Part shown: in pieces, positions 5,577 to 12,831 of the stretch
Numbering within the stretch: the first letter of the stretch is position 1
Layout of the letters: each line of letters begins with the position of its first letter
Origin: Solirubrobacteraceae bacterium
GTDB lineage: Bacteria; Actinomycetota; Thermoleophilia; Solirubrobacterales; Solirubrobacteraceae
DNA length: 13,695 nucleotides
Direction of reading: 5' to 3'
Assembly (NCBI GenBank): GCA_016462245.1
Contig: JAEMTR010000023.1
Coordinates: 1 to 13,695 of the forward strand
Notes under the pieces: generated by a model
What the model was told of the DNA's origin: nothing
Databases searched by the model: none
The model's input: only the letters and a program-made list of their open reading frames with translations
Program-made: the position numbers and the translations under genes

Positions 5577-7271
5577 TTAGTAGGTGCGGGCTTCTGGCTG
5601 CCAGTCGGTGATCGTTACCTCTGAGTAGGAGACCTTCGGCGCGTCGCCACCGTTGCGTGAAACATCGATGTGCTTGAGCCACTCAGCATCATTGCGCTCG
5701 GGGAAGTCGGTACGGAACTGGGCGCCGCGTGACTCCTTCCGCTCTAATGAGGCGACGACGATTGCCTCCGAGCAGTCGAGCATGTAGTCGAGCTCAATCG
5801 CGCCGAGCACATCCTGATTGAAGACCGCGCCCTTGTCGTCAACGTAGGCAGTCTTTGCCTCTTCTTTGAGGCGGCGGACGATCTCATGCGCGCTCTGCAG
5901 CCCGGCCTCGTCGCGATAGACGGCGGCGTAGCGATTCATCGTCTCGCCAAGCTCCTGCTTAATCTCAGAGACACGGCGGCCACTCTTCGGCCGCTGAAGG
6001 ATCTCGGCGATCATCGCGCGGTCCCCCTCCATCTGCTGATCGGAGACGGTTGGCATCTTCATCCCAAGCGCACGCTCGGCGGCGTGCTCGCCGGAGCGGC
6101 GGCCGAAGATCAGCGTGTCTAGTAGCGAGTTGGCGCCGAGTCGGTTGCCACCGTGGACCGAGACGCAGGCCACTTCGCCGGCGGCGTAGAGGCCCGGTAG
6201 CGGCGTGGCGCCATTGAAGTCGGTCTTGACGCCGCCCATGATGTAGTGCATTCCGGGCTGGATGATGATCGGCTCGCGCGTGATGTCGACGCCAGCGAAG
6301 TCCTTGCCGATGTTGACGATCTCGCGCAGCGCTTCGAGCGTGCGCTTGCGCGGCACGACGGTGATGTCGAGGTAGATGCCTTGCTTGTCGGGGCCGACGC
6401 CGCGCCCTTCAAGAATTTCTGTCTGTTCAGCGCGCGAGACGACGTCACGCGAGGCCAGCTCCATCTTGTTTGGCGCGTACTTCTCCATGAAGCGCTCGCC
6501 TTCAGAGTTGAGCAGGTAGGCGCCTTCGCCGCGAGCGCCCTCGGTAATCAGGAAGCCGTTCTCTGCCAGCGTCGTCGGGTGGTACTGGATCATCTCCATG
6601 TCCATCAGCGGCGCGCCGGCCTGGTAAGCCTGAGCGATTCCGTCGCCGGTGCAGATCAAAGCGTTGGTCGTCGGCTGGAAGCACTGGCCGGCGCCACCGG
6701 AGGCGAGGATCACGCCCTTGGCGGTGAAAGTTTCGATCTTGCCACTGCGGATCTCGCGTGCTACGGCGCCAACGCATTCGCCTTCCTCACTTGTGATCAG
6801 CGAGGTCACGAACCATTCTTCAAAGCGGTCGATTACCTCGTGGTGCTTCATCAGCTGCTCGTAGAGCACGTGCAGTAGTGCTTGGCCGGTGATGTCGGCG
6901 ACGTAGGCGGTGCGCTTCATTGAAGCGCCGCCGAAGGCGCGCAGGTCCATTTCACCCTTCTCGTTGCGGTGGAATGTGACGCCAGCGTGCTCAAGCCACA
7001 TCACTTCGGCAGGAGCCTCGCGGCACATGATCTCGATTGCGTCTTGGTCGCCCAAGTAGTCAGAGCCTTTAATTGTGTCGTAGGCGTGCGAGCGCCAGTC
7101 GTCAACTGGGTTGATCGCTGCGTTGATTCCTCCTGCCGCGGCGACCGAGTGGGAGCGAACCGGGTGGACCTTGGAAAGGATCGCGACCGTGGCGCCGGTC
7201 TTGGCGGCGGCAATTGCAGCGCGCTGCCCTGCGAGACCGGCTCCGATGATTAGTACGTCGTATGCGGGCAT
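5577..7271 (-). CDS. sdhA: succinate dehydrogenase flavoprotein subunit
   Basis: Oxidises succinate to fumarate at a covalently bound FAD. The 564-residue protein starts with the FAD-binding fold (LIIGAGLAGQRAA, about 7-19) and has the FAD-attachment site His41 in RSHSVAAAGGINAA. Substrate and catalytic residues of the family are visible: His231 in QYHPTTL, Arg247 in EGARGEG, Arg275 in LASRDVVSR, His342 in PGMHYIMGG and Arg377 in GGNRLGANSLLD. There is no Tat or Sec signal: the flavin fold begins at residue 4. This argues for a cytoplasm-facing succinate dehydrogenase rather than a periplasmic methylmenaquinol:fumarate reductase of the MfrA kind. First gene of sdhABE. A GGAG only 2 bases from the ATG is a poor ribosome site. 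Direction of reaction in vivo cannot be read from sequence. Confidence 0.96.
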   Translation of the reverse strand: MPAYDVLIIGAGLAGQRAAIAAAKTGATVAILSKVHPVRSHSVAAAGGINAAINPVDDWRSHAYDTIKGSDYLGDQDAIEIMCREAPAEVMWLEHAGVTFHRNEKGEMDLRAFGGASMKRTAYVADITGQALLHVLYEQLMKHHEVIDRFEEWFVTSLITSEEGECVGAVAREIRSGKIETFTAKGVILASGGAGQCFQPTTNALICTGDGIAQAYQAGAPLMDMEMIQYHPTTLAENGFLITEGARGEGAYLLNSEGERFMEKYAPNKMELASRDVVSRAEQTEILEGRGVGPDKQGIYLDITVVPRKRTLEALREIVNIGKDFAGVDITREPIIIQPGMHYIMGGVKTDFNGATPLPGLYAAGEVACVSVHGGNRLGANSLLDTLIFGRRSGEHAAERALGMKMPTVSDQQMEGDRAMIAEILQRPKSGRRVSEIKQELGETMNRYAAVYRDEAGLQSAHEIVRRLKEEAKTAYVDDKGAVFNQDVLGAIELDYMLDCSEAIVVASLERKESRGAQFRTDFPERNDAEWLKHIDVSRNGGDAPKVSYSEVTITDWQPEARTY

Positions 7272-7411
7272 AGCTCCGTTGGGGTCGTGTTTCGTGTCCA
7301 GCGGGAGCGTCCGAGAGGGCGATCACGCTGCTGCTTAATGGTATACGGCAGGAGGCTCTGGCAGGTTCACGGTATCTACGCCACTGGGCGCGCCGGAGCG
7401 TCCGTCAGCAG
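7272..7411 (-). promoter_or_regulatory. intergenic region with probable sdhABE promoter
   Basis: The 140-base gap before sdhA is the longest in the window. On the minus strand TACCAT (7343-7338) is a plausible -10, overlapping the palindrome GTATAC at 7341-7346; a GTGAAC at 7370-7365 could be a distant -35 but the spacing (21) is long. TACCGT (7374-7369) is an alternative -10. I see no strong terminator for the upstream gene, so readthrough from it is possible. Confidence 0.35.
7304..7404. repeat. pair of 10-bp direct repeats flanking the sdh promoter region
   Basis: GGAGCGTCCG occurs at 7304-7313 and again at 7395-7404, 91 bases apart. Each copy has near two-fold symmetry (CGGA-N3-TCCG, with one mismatch in the 7304 copy), the shape of a binding site for a dimeric regulator. 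The candidate -10 elements lie between the copies. Function is inferred. Confidence 0.35.
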
Positions 7412-8629
7412 CTAGGAGAGGACAACCGCTTGCTGCTCCGCGCCCCAAAGCTCGCGGTTGTTGGAGCGAACAACTCTCCGCCGCGCCTTGAGCTCCAGCA
7501 GTCCGCTCAGCCCGGCCTGGCTCAGTAGCTCGCGCGCCGCGTCCTGCGCCGCCGGGTCGGCCTGCTCGAACGCTGCTTGGATTCGCTGCAGGTGCAGCAG
7601 TCGGTATGGAATTGCGTTCGTTGTGATCTCGTGGCCGCGCCAGTTCCAAGTAACCAGCCCAAGCGAGCGCTTGTGGGGCTTGCCTCCGACTACGTCGCCT
7701 TCTTCGACCTCGCCGGTTTCAGCCAGCCAGTCGTCGATGAAGCCGACGTGGGCTTCCACCTCGGCGGCGAACTCGCGGCCGATGTAGGCGAGCAGCGTTT
7801 TCAGCGTCTCGGGGATCGCGTCGTCAGCGAAGAGCTCGAGAGGAACGTCACCGTATTCGCCGCTGTCAATGATCGGCGAGTTCATCCGCTCGGTCCAGCG
7901 CCAGACCGGCCATGCCTCACGCTTCATGATCAGCGAGGGGTCTGGATCGCGTGAAAGGTGGGCGTAGAGCGGGGCGATCAAGCCAAAGTCGCCGAGAGTG
8001 GGGCGGCCGCCGAGCATGTACGGGGTCGTCTCGAGGTGGGCGCTGAGCAGTGCGAGGAACTCGTGGTAGGAGCGTTCAACCTCGGGGATCGTCTCGGGGT
8101 TGACTCCGAAGTCGAGCGTCAAGGCGCGCATTCGGTCGGCTGCAAACTTTGAAACTTCGGCGCGGGCAGCGGCGCCATCGCTGGCATTGATCTCGGGGCC
8201 AAAAGCGAACGTTGATGATCCGTCCGCCAGCATCAGCCCGCGTCCAAAGTCCTCGCCGACGAACGGCATGTTGAGCCCGTCGAAGTTCCAGCGGTAATGG
8301 AGCGCCGGCCGCATCAAGCCTTCGCTGCCGAACATTTCGAGCACGCGCGTAACGACGTTCTGGACGCCGGCAGGTGGCTTGGCCGAGCGCTCCGGCGGCA
8401 TCTCGGCGTCGAAGTGATCGATGATGTCGCAGGTGTCTTGGATCAGCTGCCCGTCGGCGGTTTGAAGCACGGGGATGATCCAGCGGCCGATCTCCGGCAC
8501 GACCTCGGCTGGGAAGCGCGGGTCGCCGGGAGGGCGCTCGATGTAGTTGATCCTCTGCTTGATCAGGTAGGAGCGCGCCTTAGCTGAGTAGAGCGACGAG
8601 CGCATCGCGTAAAGAACGGGAAGTTCCAT
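7412..8629 (-). CDS. glutathione S-transferase-like protein with long C-terminal extension
   Basis: A 405-residue protein whose first 78 residues read as the thioredoxin-like GST N-terminal domain: ELPVLYAMRSSLYSAKARSYL with Ser12 or Ser15 at the position of the catalytic Ser/Cys, Ile52-Pro53 as the cis-proline, and DTCDIIDHFD (65-74) where GSTs bind the glutamyl part of glutathione. An all-helical GST C-domain includes YMLGGRPTLGDFGLIAP (204-220), the conserved folding motif. About 150 further residues (roughly 255-405) exceed normal GST length (about 200-230) and I do not recognise them. The start has no Shine-Dalgarno site but has a TACGAT element 9 bases upstream. It lies 29 bases after the M50 protease gene. 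Substrate unknown; many actinobacteria use mycothiol instead of glutathione, so the thiol partner is uncertain. Confidence 0.75.
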   Translation of the reverse strand: MELPVLYAMRSSLYSAKARSYLIKQRINYIERPPGDPRFPAEVVPEIGRWIIPVLQTADGQLIQDTCDIIDHFDAEMPPERSAKPPAGVQNVVTRVLEMFGSEGLMRPALHYRWNFDGLNMPFVGEDFGRGLMLADGSSTFAFGPEINASDGAAARAEVSKFAADRMRALTLDFGVNPETIPEVERSYHEFLALLSAHLETTPYMLGGRPTLGDFGLIAPLYAHLSRDPDPSLIMKREAWPVWRWTERMNSPIIDSGEYGDVPLELFADDAIPETLKTLLAYIGREFAAEVEAHVGFIDDWLAETGEVEEGDVVGGKPHKRSLGLVTWNWRGHEITTNAIPYRLLHLQRIQAAFEQADPAAQDAARELLSQAGLSGLLELKARRRVVRSNNRELWGAEQQAVVLS

Positions 8630-8638
8630 CAGCGGGGG

Positions 8639-8644
8639 ATCGTA
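8639..8644 (-). promoter_or_regulatory. candidate -10 element for leaderless GST-like gene
   Basis: On the minus strand TACGAT (TANNNT) ends 9 bases before the ATG at 8629, and that interval is GC-rich with no ribosome site. This is the same arrangement as at lysC and aidB. Confidence 0.35.
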
Positions 8645-8658
8645 CGGAAGTTCTCTCG

Positions 8659-9828
8659 TCAGGAGCTGTGAGGTACTGCGGCATTAAGCGCGCGCTCGAG
8701 CTGCTGCGCTGTGACGACGCCGCAGAGGCGACTCTCGCTATCTACTACGAGAACGGCTCCGATTCGCTTCAGCGCGTCGATCGTTAGGAGCGACTCGATT
8801 GGGGCTTCGCGTGGCACCGCGCTCGCTTCGCTGGCGGCCGCGTCGAGCAGCTGCCCGACGGCGGTCGCTGGCCTGCCCGCGCGGATCTCAGCGTCAACGG
8901 CTTCAGCGGTCAGAATTCCGTCAAAGCGGCCGAGCGGATCGACAACCGCGAACCAAGGCCATTGAAAGCGAGCGAAGAACTGCTCGTCGGCGTCGATTGC
9001 GCTCATCGATGAGGGAACCGCGATCGGCTCGGAGTCCATCACATCGGCGACCGTGATTCCTTCGATCTCATCGGTGAAGCGGCTGCTGGCTACGGCGCCG
9101 CGCGCCGCTGATGCGAGGAACCAACCGAGCACTGCGAACCAGAGCCCGGAAACAAGATCGCCGCGCATCACGGCGTAGATGCCAAGCGCGATCATGATCA
9201 CGCCGAAGCCTTGGCCGAGGTAGCCGGCGAAGCGGGTTCCCTTGCCGCGCTCGCCGGTCACCTTCCAAGCGACCGAGCGTGCGATTCGGCCGCCATCGAG
9301 CGGGAAGGCGGGGACGAGGTTAAAGATCAGCAGTGCGACGTTGACCATCGCCAGCCAGCCGATAAGGGCAGTGAATGGCGTCGTTGAGATTGCGCTGAAG
9401 GTGGCGGTATTGATCACGCTGGTTGTCTGCGAGGCGACCGCCGCTATCGCGATGCAGACGACGACGATCAGCGCCGTTACTGCCGGGCCGGCGGCCGCGA
9501 CTTTGAACTCTTCGCCAGGCGAGTTCGAATCACGCGAGAGTTTGGCGACGCCGCCGAAGAGCCAGAGATCGATCCCCGAGGTTGAGATTCCTTCGCGCCG
9601 CGCCGCCAGCGCGTGGCCAAGCTCATGCAGCAGCAGCGAGATGAAGAAGAGCAGCGTGGCGGCGATCGCGATGCCGAAAGAGAGCGTGTTCGAAGAGCCG
9701 ATCAGGATGTCGCTGAAGTAGCCCGAGAGCCAGTAGATCATCAGGAAAAGAAAGATGAACCAGCTCGGATTGGCGCCGACGCGGATGCCAAAGACGCTGA
9801 ACAGCTTGATTGAGCGCTCGCCGAACAT
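8659..9828 (-). CDS. site-2 protease family (M50) membrane metalloprotease with two CBS domains
   Basis: 389-residue intramembrane zinc protease of the Rip3-like/CBS-containing M50 group, which cut membrane-bound substrates such as anti-sigma factors in regulated proteolysis. Hydrophobic segments at about 20-40, 50-70, 110-132, 155-175, 205-222 and 226-245 make about six membrane spans. The zinc motif HELGH gives His68, Glu69 and His72 within the second span; the third ligand Asp178 lies in FNLVPAFPLDGGRIAR. After residue 255 come two cytoplasmic CBS domains (about 258-315 and 325-385; first DVMDSEPIAVPSSM, second IGAVLVVDSESRLCGVVT), which in other proteins bind adenosyl nucleotides and sense energy state. 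The ATG is preceded by GAGGA at 7 bases. It lies 24 bases after aidB and 29 before the GST-like gene. The substrate is unknown, and no anti-sigma factor is encoded nearby. Confidence 0.92.
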   Translation of the reverse strand: MFGERSIKLFSVFGIRVGANPSWFIFLFLMIYWLSGYFSDILIGSSNTLSFGIAIAATLLFFISLLLHELGHALAARREGISTSGIDLWLFGGVAKLSRDSNSPGEEFKVAAAGPAVTALIVVVCIAIAAVASQTTSVINTATFSAISTTPFTALIGWLAMVNVALLIFNLVPAFPLDGGRIARSVAWKVTGERGKGTRFAGYLGQGFGVIMIALGIYAVMRGDLVSGLWFAVLGWFLASAARGAVASSRFTDEIEGITVADVMDSEPIAVPSSMSAIDADEQFFARFQWPWFAVVDPLGRFDGILTAEAVDAEIRAGRPATAVGQLLDAAASEASAVPREAPIESLLTIDALKRIGAVLVVDSESRLCGVVTAQQLERALNAAVPHSS

Positions 9829-9835
9829 CTGCTTA

Positions 9836-9840
9836 TCCTC
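9836..9840 (-). promoter_or_regulatory. Shine-Dalgarno site of the M50 protease gene
   Basis: GAGGA on the minus strand, 7 bases before ATG 9828, in the short gap after aidB. It supports this start and co-translation with aidB from one message. Confidence 0.55.
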
Positions 9841-9852
9841 GCAGGGTCGCGC

Positions 9853-11490
9853 TTAGCCCCGGGGCGTATGGCGCGCGACTAGTCCGGCGGCGTCAACGCC
9901 GCTCGGCAGTCCGCCGTAGTTGAGGCCGCGGTTCTCGCTCAAGCGCGCGGCGCAGAAAGCGTCTGAAACGGGGCTCGGGCCGTGCTGGACGAGCAGCGCC
10001 CCCTGCAGCGCGATTGCCATCTGTTCGACGATTGTGCGGGCGCGGAATTCAAGTTCGTCGCCGTTTTCGAACTCGCTGCGCAGCCGCGCTATCGCGGCGT
10101 CGAGGCGCGCGTCTGCGCCGGCCGCGAGGTCTAGCTCGCTGAAGAAGCCTTCAAGCGATTCGGGCTCGTGGCGCAGCGCGCGCAGCACGTCGAGCGCGAT
10201 CACGTTGCCGGAGCCTTCCCAGATTGAGTTGAGCGGTGCCTCGCGGTAGAGCCGTGGCATCCCCGACTCTTCGACGTAGCCGGCGCCGCCGAGCACCTCC
10301 ATCGCCTCAAACGCATGCTGCGGCGCGCGCTGGCATGCGTAGTACTTCGAAACCGCAGTTGCGAGCCGCTTGAACTGCGCCGCCGCCGGGTCGCCATCGG
10401 CCTCGTCGTAGGCGCGCGCCAGGCGCATTGCGAGCACCGTTGTGGCCTCCGATTCGAGCGCCAGGTCGGCGAGCACGTTGGTCATCAGCGGCTGGTCGAT
10501 CAGCTGCTTGCCGAAGGCGGCGCGGTGGGCGGCGTGCCAAGTCGCTTGGGCAACGGCGCTGCGCATCCCTGCCGCCGCGCCGAAGACGCAGTCGAGCCGT
10601 GTGTGGGCGACCATCTCGATGATCGTCGGAACGCCGCGGCCGGGCTCGCCGACCATGCGCGCTAGCGCCCCGTCGTACTCAACTTCGCTCGAGGCGTTGG
10701 AGCGATTACCGAGCTTCTCTTTGAGCCGCTCAACGCTGATCTTGTTGCGTGAGCCGTCGGGCAGGATCCGCGGCATTGCGAAGCAGGAGATCCCTTCCGG
10801 CGCCTGAGCGAGAACCAAGAAGAGGTCGCTCATCGGCGCTGAGCAGAACCACTTGTGGCCGGTTATTTCGTACTCGGCTCCCGGGCCGCCGCCATTGAGC
10901 GGGGTCGCCGTTGTTGTGTTGGCGCGGACGTCGGAGCCGCCCTGCTTCTCGGTCATCGCCATGCCGCAGATCGCCGAGCCTTTCTCGGCTGCGGGGACCG
11001 ATGCGGGGTCATAGCTGGTCGAAGTCAGTAGCGGCTCCCATTCGGCGGCCAGCTCCGGTTGGGCTCGTAGAGCGGGAACGGCGGCGAAGGTCATCGTCGT
11101 CGGGCAGGCGAAGCCGGCCTCGGCCTGGGTCGCGGTGATGAAGAGTGCGCCGCGGGCGACGTTTGCGCCCTGCTCGCTGCTTCGCCAAGGCAGCGCGTGC
11201 AGCTCGTCACGAATGCCGGCCGCCATCAGTTTGTGCCACGAATCGTCGAAGGTCACATGATCGACGCGCTCGCCGTAACGGTCAAAGCGAGTCAGCACCG
11301 GCGGCCGCTCGTTCGCCAGCTCGCCCCACTGCATCGGCTCGCCGCCCCAGAAGCGGCCGACCTCGCTTGCCCGCTCGCTTGCCCAGCCGCCGCCTTCGCG
11401 CTGAAGTGCCTCGACCAGAGGTAGGTTGTCCTCAAACAGGTTGCGCCCGCTGAGCGGTGGTGGCTGGTTCGTCACCGAGTGAGTAGTCAT
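9853..11490 (-). CDS. aidB: AidB-family acyl-CoA dehydrogenase
   Basis: Flavoprotein of the acyl-CoA dehydrogenase superfamily closest to E. coli AidB, a protein induced in the adaptive response to alkylation damage and reported to bind DNA and FAD. From ATG 11490 it has 545 residues, nearly equal to E. coli AidB (541). Landmarks in order: TEKQGGSDVRANTT, GHKWFCSAPMSDLFLVLAQA, RLKEKLGNRSNASSEVEY, RLDCVFGAAAGMR, FEAMEVLGGAGYVEESG, and the AidB signature MPRLYREAPLNSIWEGSGN, followed by a helical C-terminal domain. A reading to 11589 would add 33 residues, but they are Arg/Pro-rich, unlike the family, and run into the icd promoter. The chosen ATG has no ribosome site but TAACCT lies 8 bases upstream. 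It begins a co-directional group with the M50 protease and GST-like genes. Whether it serves repair or acyl-CoA oxidation cannot be told. Confidence 0.88.
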   Translation of the reverse strand: MTTHSVTNQPPPLSGRNLFEDNLPLVEALQREGGGWASERASEVGRFWGGEPMQWGELANERPPVLTRFDRYGERVDHVTFDDSWHKLMAAGIRDELHALPWRSSEQGANVARGALFITATQAEAGFACPTTMTFAAVPALRAQPELAAEWEPLLTSTSYDPASVPAAEKGSAICGMAMTEKQGGSDVRANTTTATPLNGGGPGAEYEITGHKWFCSAPMSDLFLVLAQAPEGISCFAMPRILPDGSRNKISVERLKEKLGNRSNASSEVEYDGALARMVGEPGRGVPTIIEMVAHTRLDCVFGAAAGMRSAVAQATWHAAHRAAFGKQLIDQPLMTNVLADLALESEATTVLAMRLARAYDEADGDPAAAQFKRLATAVSKYYACQRAPQHAFEAMEVLGGAGYVEESGMPRLYREAPLNSIWEGSGNVIALDVLRALRHEPESLEGFFSELDLAAGADARLDAAIARLRSEFENGDELEFRARTIVEQMAIALQGALLVQHGPSPVSDAFCAARLSENRGLNYGGLPSGVDAAGLVARHTPRG

Positions 11491-11498
11491 CTCATGAG

Positions 11499-11504
11499 AG
11501 GTTA
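11499..11504 (-). promoter_or_regulatory. candidate -10 element for leaderless aidB transcription
   Basis: On the minus strand TAACCT (TANNNT) ends 8 bases before the aidB ATG at 11490, with no Shine-Dalgarno site between. Transcription would start about at the start codon. The -35 region would fall near 11522-11527, where nothing matches TTGACA well. Confidence 0.4.
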
Positions 11505-11535
11505 CGCCGACTGCGCGCCGGGCTGTGAGAATCGC

Positions 11536-11556
11536 CCGCGGCGCTGGCCGCCGCGG
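11536..11556. repeat. perfect 8-bp inverted repeat in the aidB/icd divergent control region
   Basis: CCGCGGCG (11536-11543) and CGCCGCGG (11549-11556) are perfect arms around CTGGC. The repeat lies just upstream of the likely icd -10 at 11565, over its -35 area, and about 30 bases from the aidB -10. It is more probably an operator or an RNA hairpin than a terminator, since it points at no gene end. Confidence 0.4.
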
Positions 11557-11564
11557 CCCTTGGA

Positions 11565-11570
11565 TAGCCT
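11565..11570 (+). promoter_or_regulatory. candidate -10 element of icd
   Basis: TAGCCT (TANNNT) would start a transcript near 11577, giving a leader of about 23 bases that still contains the AAAGGA ribosome site. TATAAA at 11577-11582 is an alternative -10 but would leave almost no room for the ribosome site. Confidence 0.35.
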
Positions 11571-11589
11571 CTGGCCTATAAACCCGCAA

Positions 11590-11595
11590 AAAGGA
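11590..11595 (+). promoter_or_regulatory. Shine-Dalgarno site of icd
   Basis: AAAGGA, 4 bases before the icd ATG at 11600. The spacing is short but the same as the AGGA before sdhE. Confidence 0.55.
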
Positions 11596-11599
11596 CGCG

Positions 11600-12814
11600 A
11601 TGTCGAAGATTCAGGTCAAGAACCCGGTAGTCGAGCTAGATGGCGACGAGATGACGCGGATCATCTGGAAGTTCATCAAAGAGCAGCTGATCCTTCCCTA
11701 CCTCGAGATCGACCTCAAATACTTCGACCTCGGGATCGAAAGCCGCGACGCGACAGACGACCAGATCACCGTCGACGCTGCAAATGCGATCAAGCAGTAC
11801 GGCGTTGGCGTCAAGTGCGCGACAATCACTCCGGACGAGGACCGCGTTGAAGAATTTGGGCTTAAAGAGATGTGGCGCTCGCCGAACGGGACTATTCGCA
11901 ACATTCTCGGCGGCGTGATCTTCCGCGAGCCGATCGTGATCAGCAACGTGCCGCGGCTCGTTCCCAGCTGGACTAAGCCGATCGTGATCGGCCGCCACGC
12001 CTTCGGCGATCAGTACCGCGCGACCGATCTTGTGATCCCCGGCGAGGGCACGTTGACGATGACCTACACGCCAAAGAATGGCGACGCGCCGATCGAGCTC
12101 GATGTTTACGACTTCCCTGGCGGCGGCGTGGCGATGGCGATGTACAACCTCGACGACTCGATCCGCGATTTCGCCCGCGCCTGCCTGCGCTACGGCCTTG
12201 AGCATTCGATGCCGGTCTACCTCTCAACGAAGAACACGATTCTGAAGCTCTACGACGGCCGTTTTAAAGAGCTCTTCGAGGAGATCTACGAGGCCGAGTT
12301 CAAGGCTGAGTTTGAAGCCGCATCGATCATCTACGAGCACCGCCTGATCGACGACATGGTCGCTTCGGCTCTGAAGTGGGAGGGCGGTTACGTTTGGGCC
12401 TGCAAGAACTACGACGGCGACGTTCAGTCCGACACCGTCGCTCAGGGCTTCGGTTCGCTGGGGCTGATGACGAGCGTGCTGATGACGCCCGACGGCAAGA
12501 CGGTTGAAGCTGAGGCCGCGCACGGCACGGTCACGCGCCACTACCGCCAGCACCAACAGGGCAAGCCGACCTCAACCAACCCGATCGCTTCGATCTTCGC
12601 TTGGACGCGCGGCCTTCAGGCGCGGGGGCGGCTCGACGAGACGCCTGAGGTTGTGGCCTTTGCTGAGCGGCTCGAGCAGGTCTGCATTGAGACCGTCGAA
12701 GCCGGTCTGATGACGAAGGACCTAGCGCTCTTGATCGGGCCCGAGCAACCGTTCCAGACGACCGAGGAGTTCCTTGCTTCGGTCGACGAGCGGCTGGCGC
12801 TTGCGATGGCTTGA
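11600..12814 (+). CDS. icd: NADP-dependent isocitrate dehydrogenase, dimeric eukaryote-like type
   Basis: Converts isocitrate to 2-oxoglutarate and CO2 with NADP in the TCA cycle. The 404-residue product is of the dimeric type related to human IDH1/IDH2, not the 740-residue monomeric enzyme of Corynebacterium and Streptomyces. Substrate residues appear in MWRSPNGTIRNILGG (Ser94, Asn96, Arg100), Arg109 in FREPI and Arg132 in GRHAFGDQYR, at the same numbers as in human IDH1. Metal-binding aspartates lie in YVWACKNYDGDVQSD, and AAHGTVTRHYR carries the Arg-His pair that selects NADP. The ATG at 11600 follows an AAAGGA site and gives the family's usual N-terminus (SKIQVKNPVVELDGDEMTR). It is transcribed away from aidB and followed, 100 bases on, by mdh. 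Confidence 0.97.
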   Translation: MSKIQVKNPVVELDGDEMTRIIWKFIKEQLILPYLEIDLKYFDLGIESRDATDDQITVDAANAIKQYGVGVKCATITPDEDRVEEFGLKEMWRSPNGTIRNILGGVIFREPIVISNVPRLVPSWTKPIVIGRHAFGDQYRATDLVIPGEGTLTMTYTPKNGDAPIELDVYDFPGGGVAMAMYNLDDSIRDFARACLRYGLEHSMPVYLSTKNTILKLYDGRFKELFEEIYEAEFKAEFEAASIIYEHRLIDDMVASALKWEGGYVWACKNYDGDVQSDTVAQGFGSLGLMTSVLMTPDGKTVEAEAAHGTVTRHYRQHQQGKPTSTNPIASIFAWTRGLQARGRLDETPEVVAFAERLEQVCIETVEAGLMTKDLALLIGPEQPFQTTEEFLASVDERLALAMA

Positions 12815-12831
12815 GGCTCGAATTCGATCTG

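Noticed and set aside
6246..6878. Plus-strand open frame (210 codons) inside sdhA
   Set aside because: It is an antisense shadow of a well-conserved flavoprotein, with no recognisable domain.
7341..7346. GTATAC palindrome as a stand-alone operator
   Set aside because: A 6-bp palindrome occurs by chance too often; it is noted only as overlapping the possible sdh -10.
11491..11589. Extended N-terminus for the AidB-like protein, starting at 11589
   Set aside because: The 33 additional residues are Arg/Pro-rich and unlike AidB, and the extension would run through the icd promoter and almost to its start codon.
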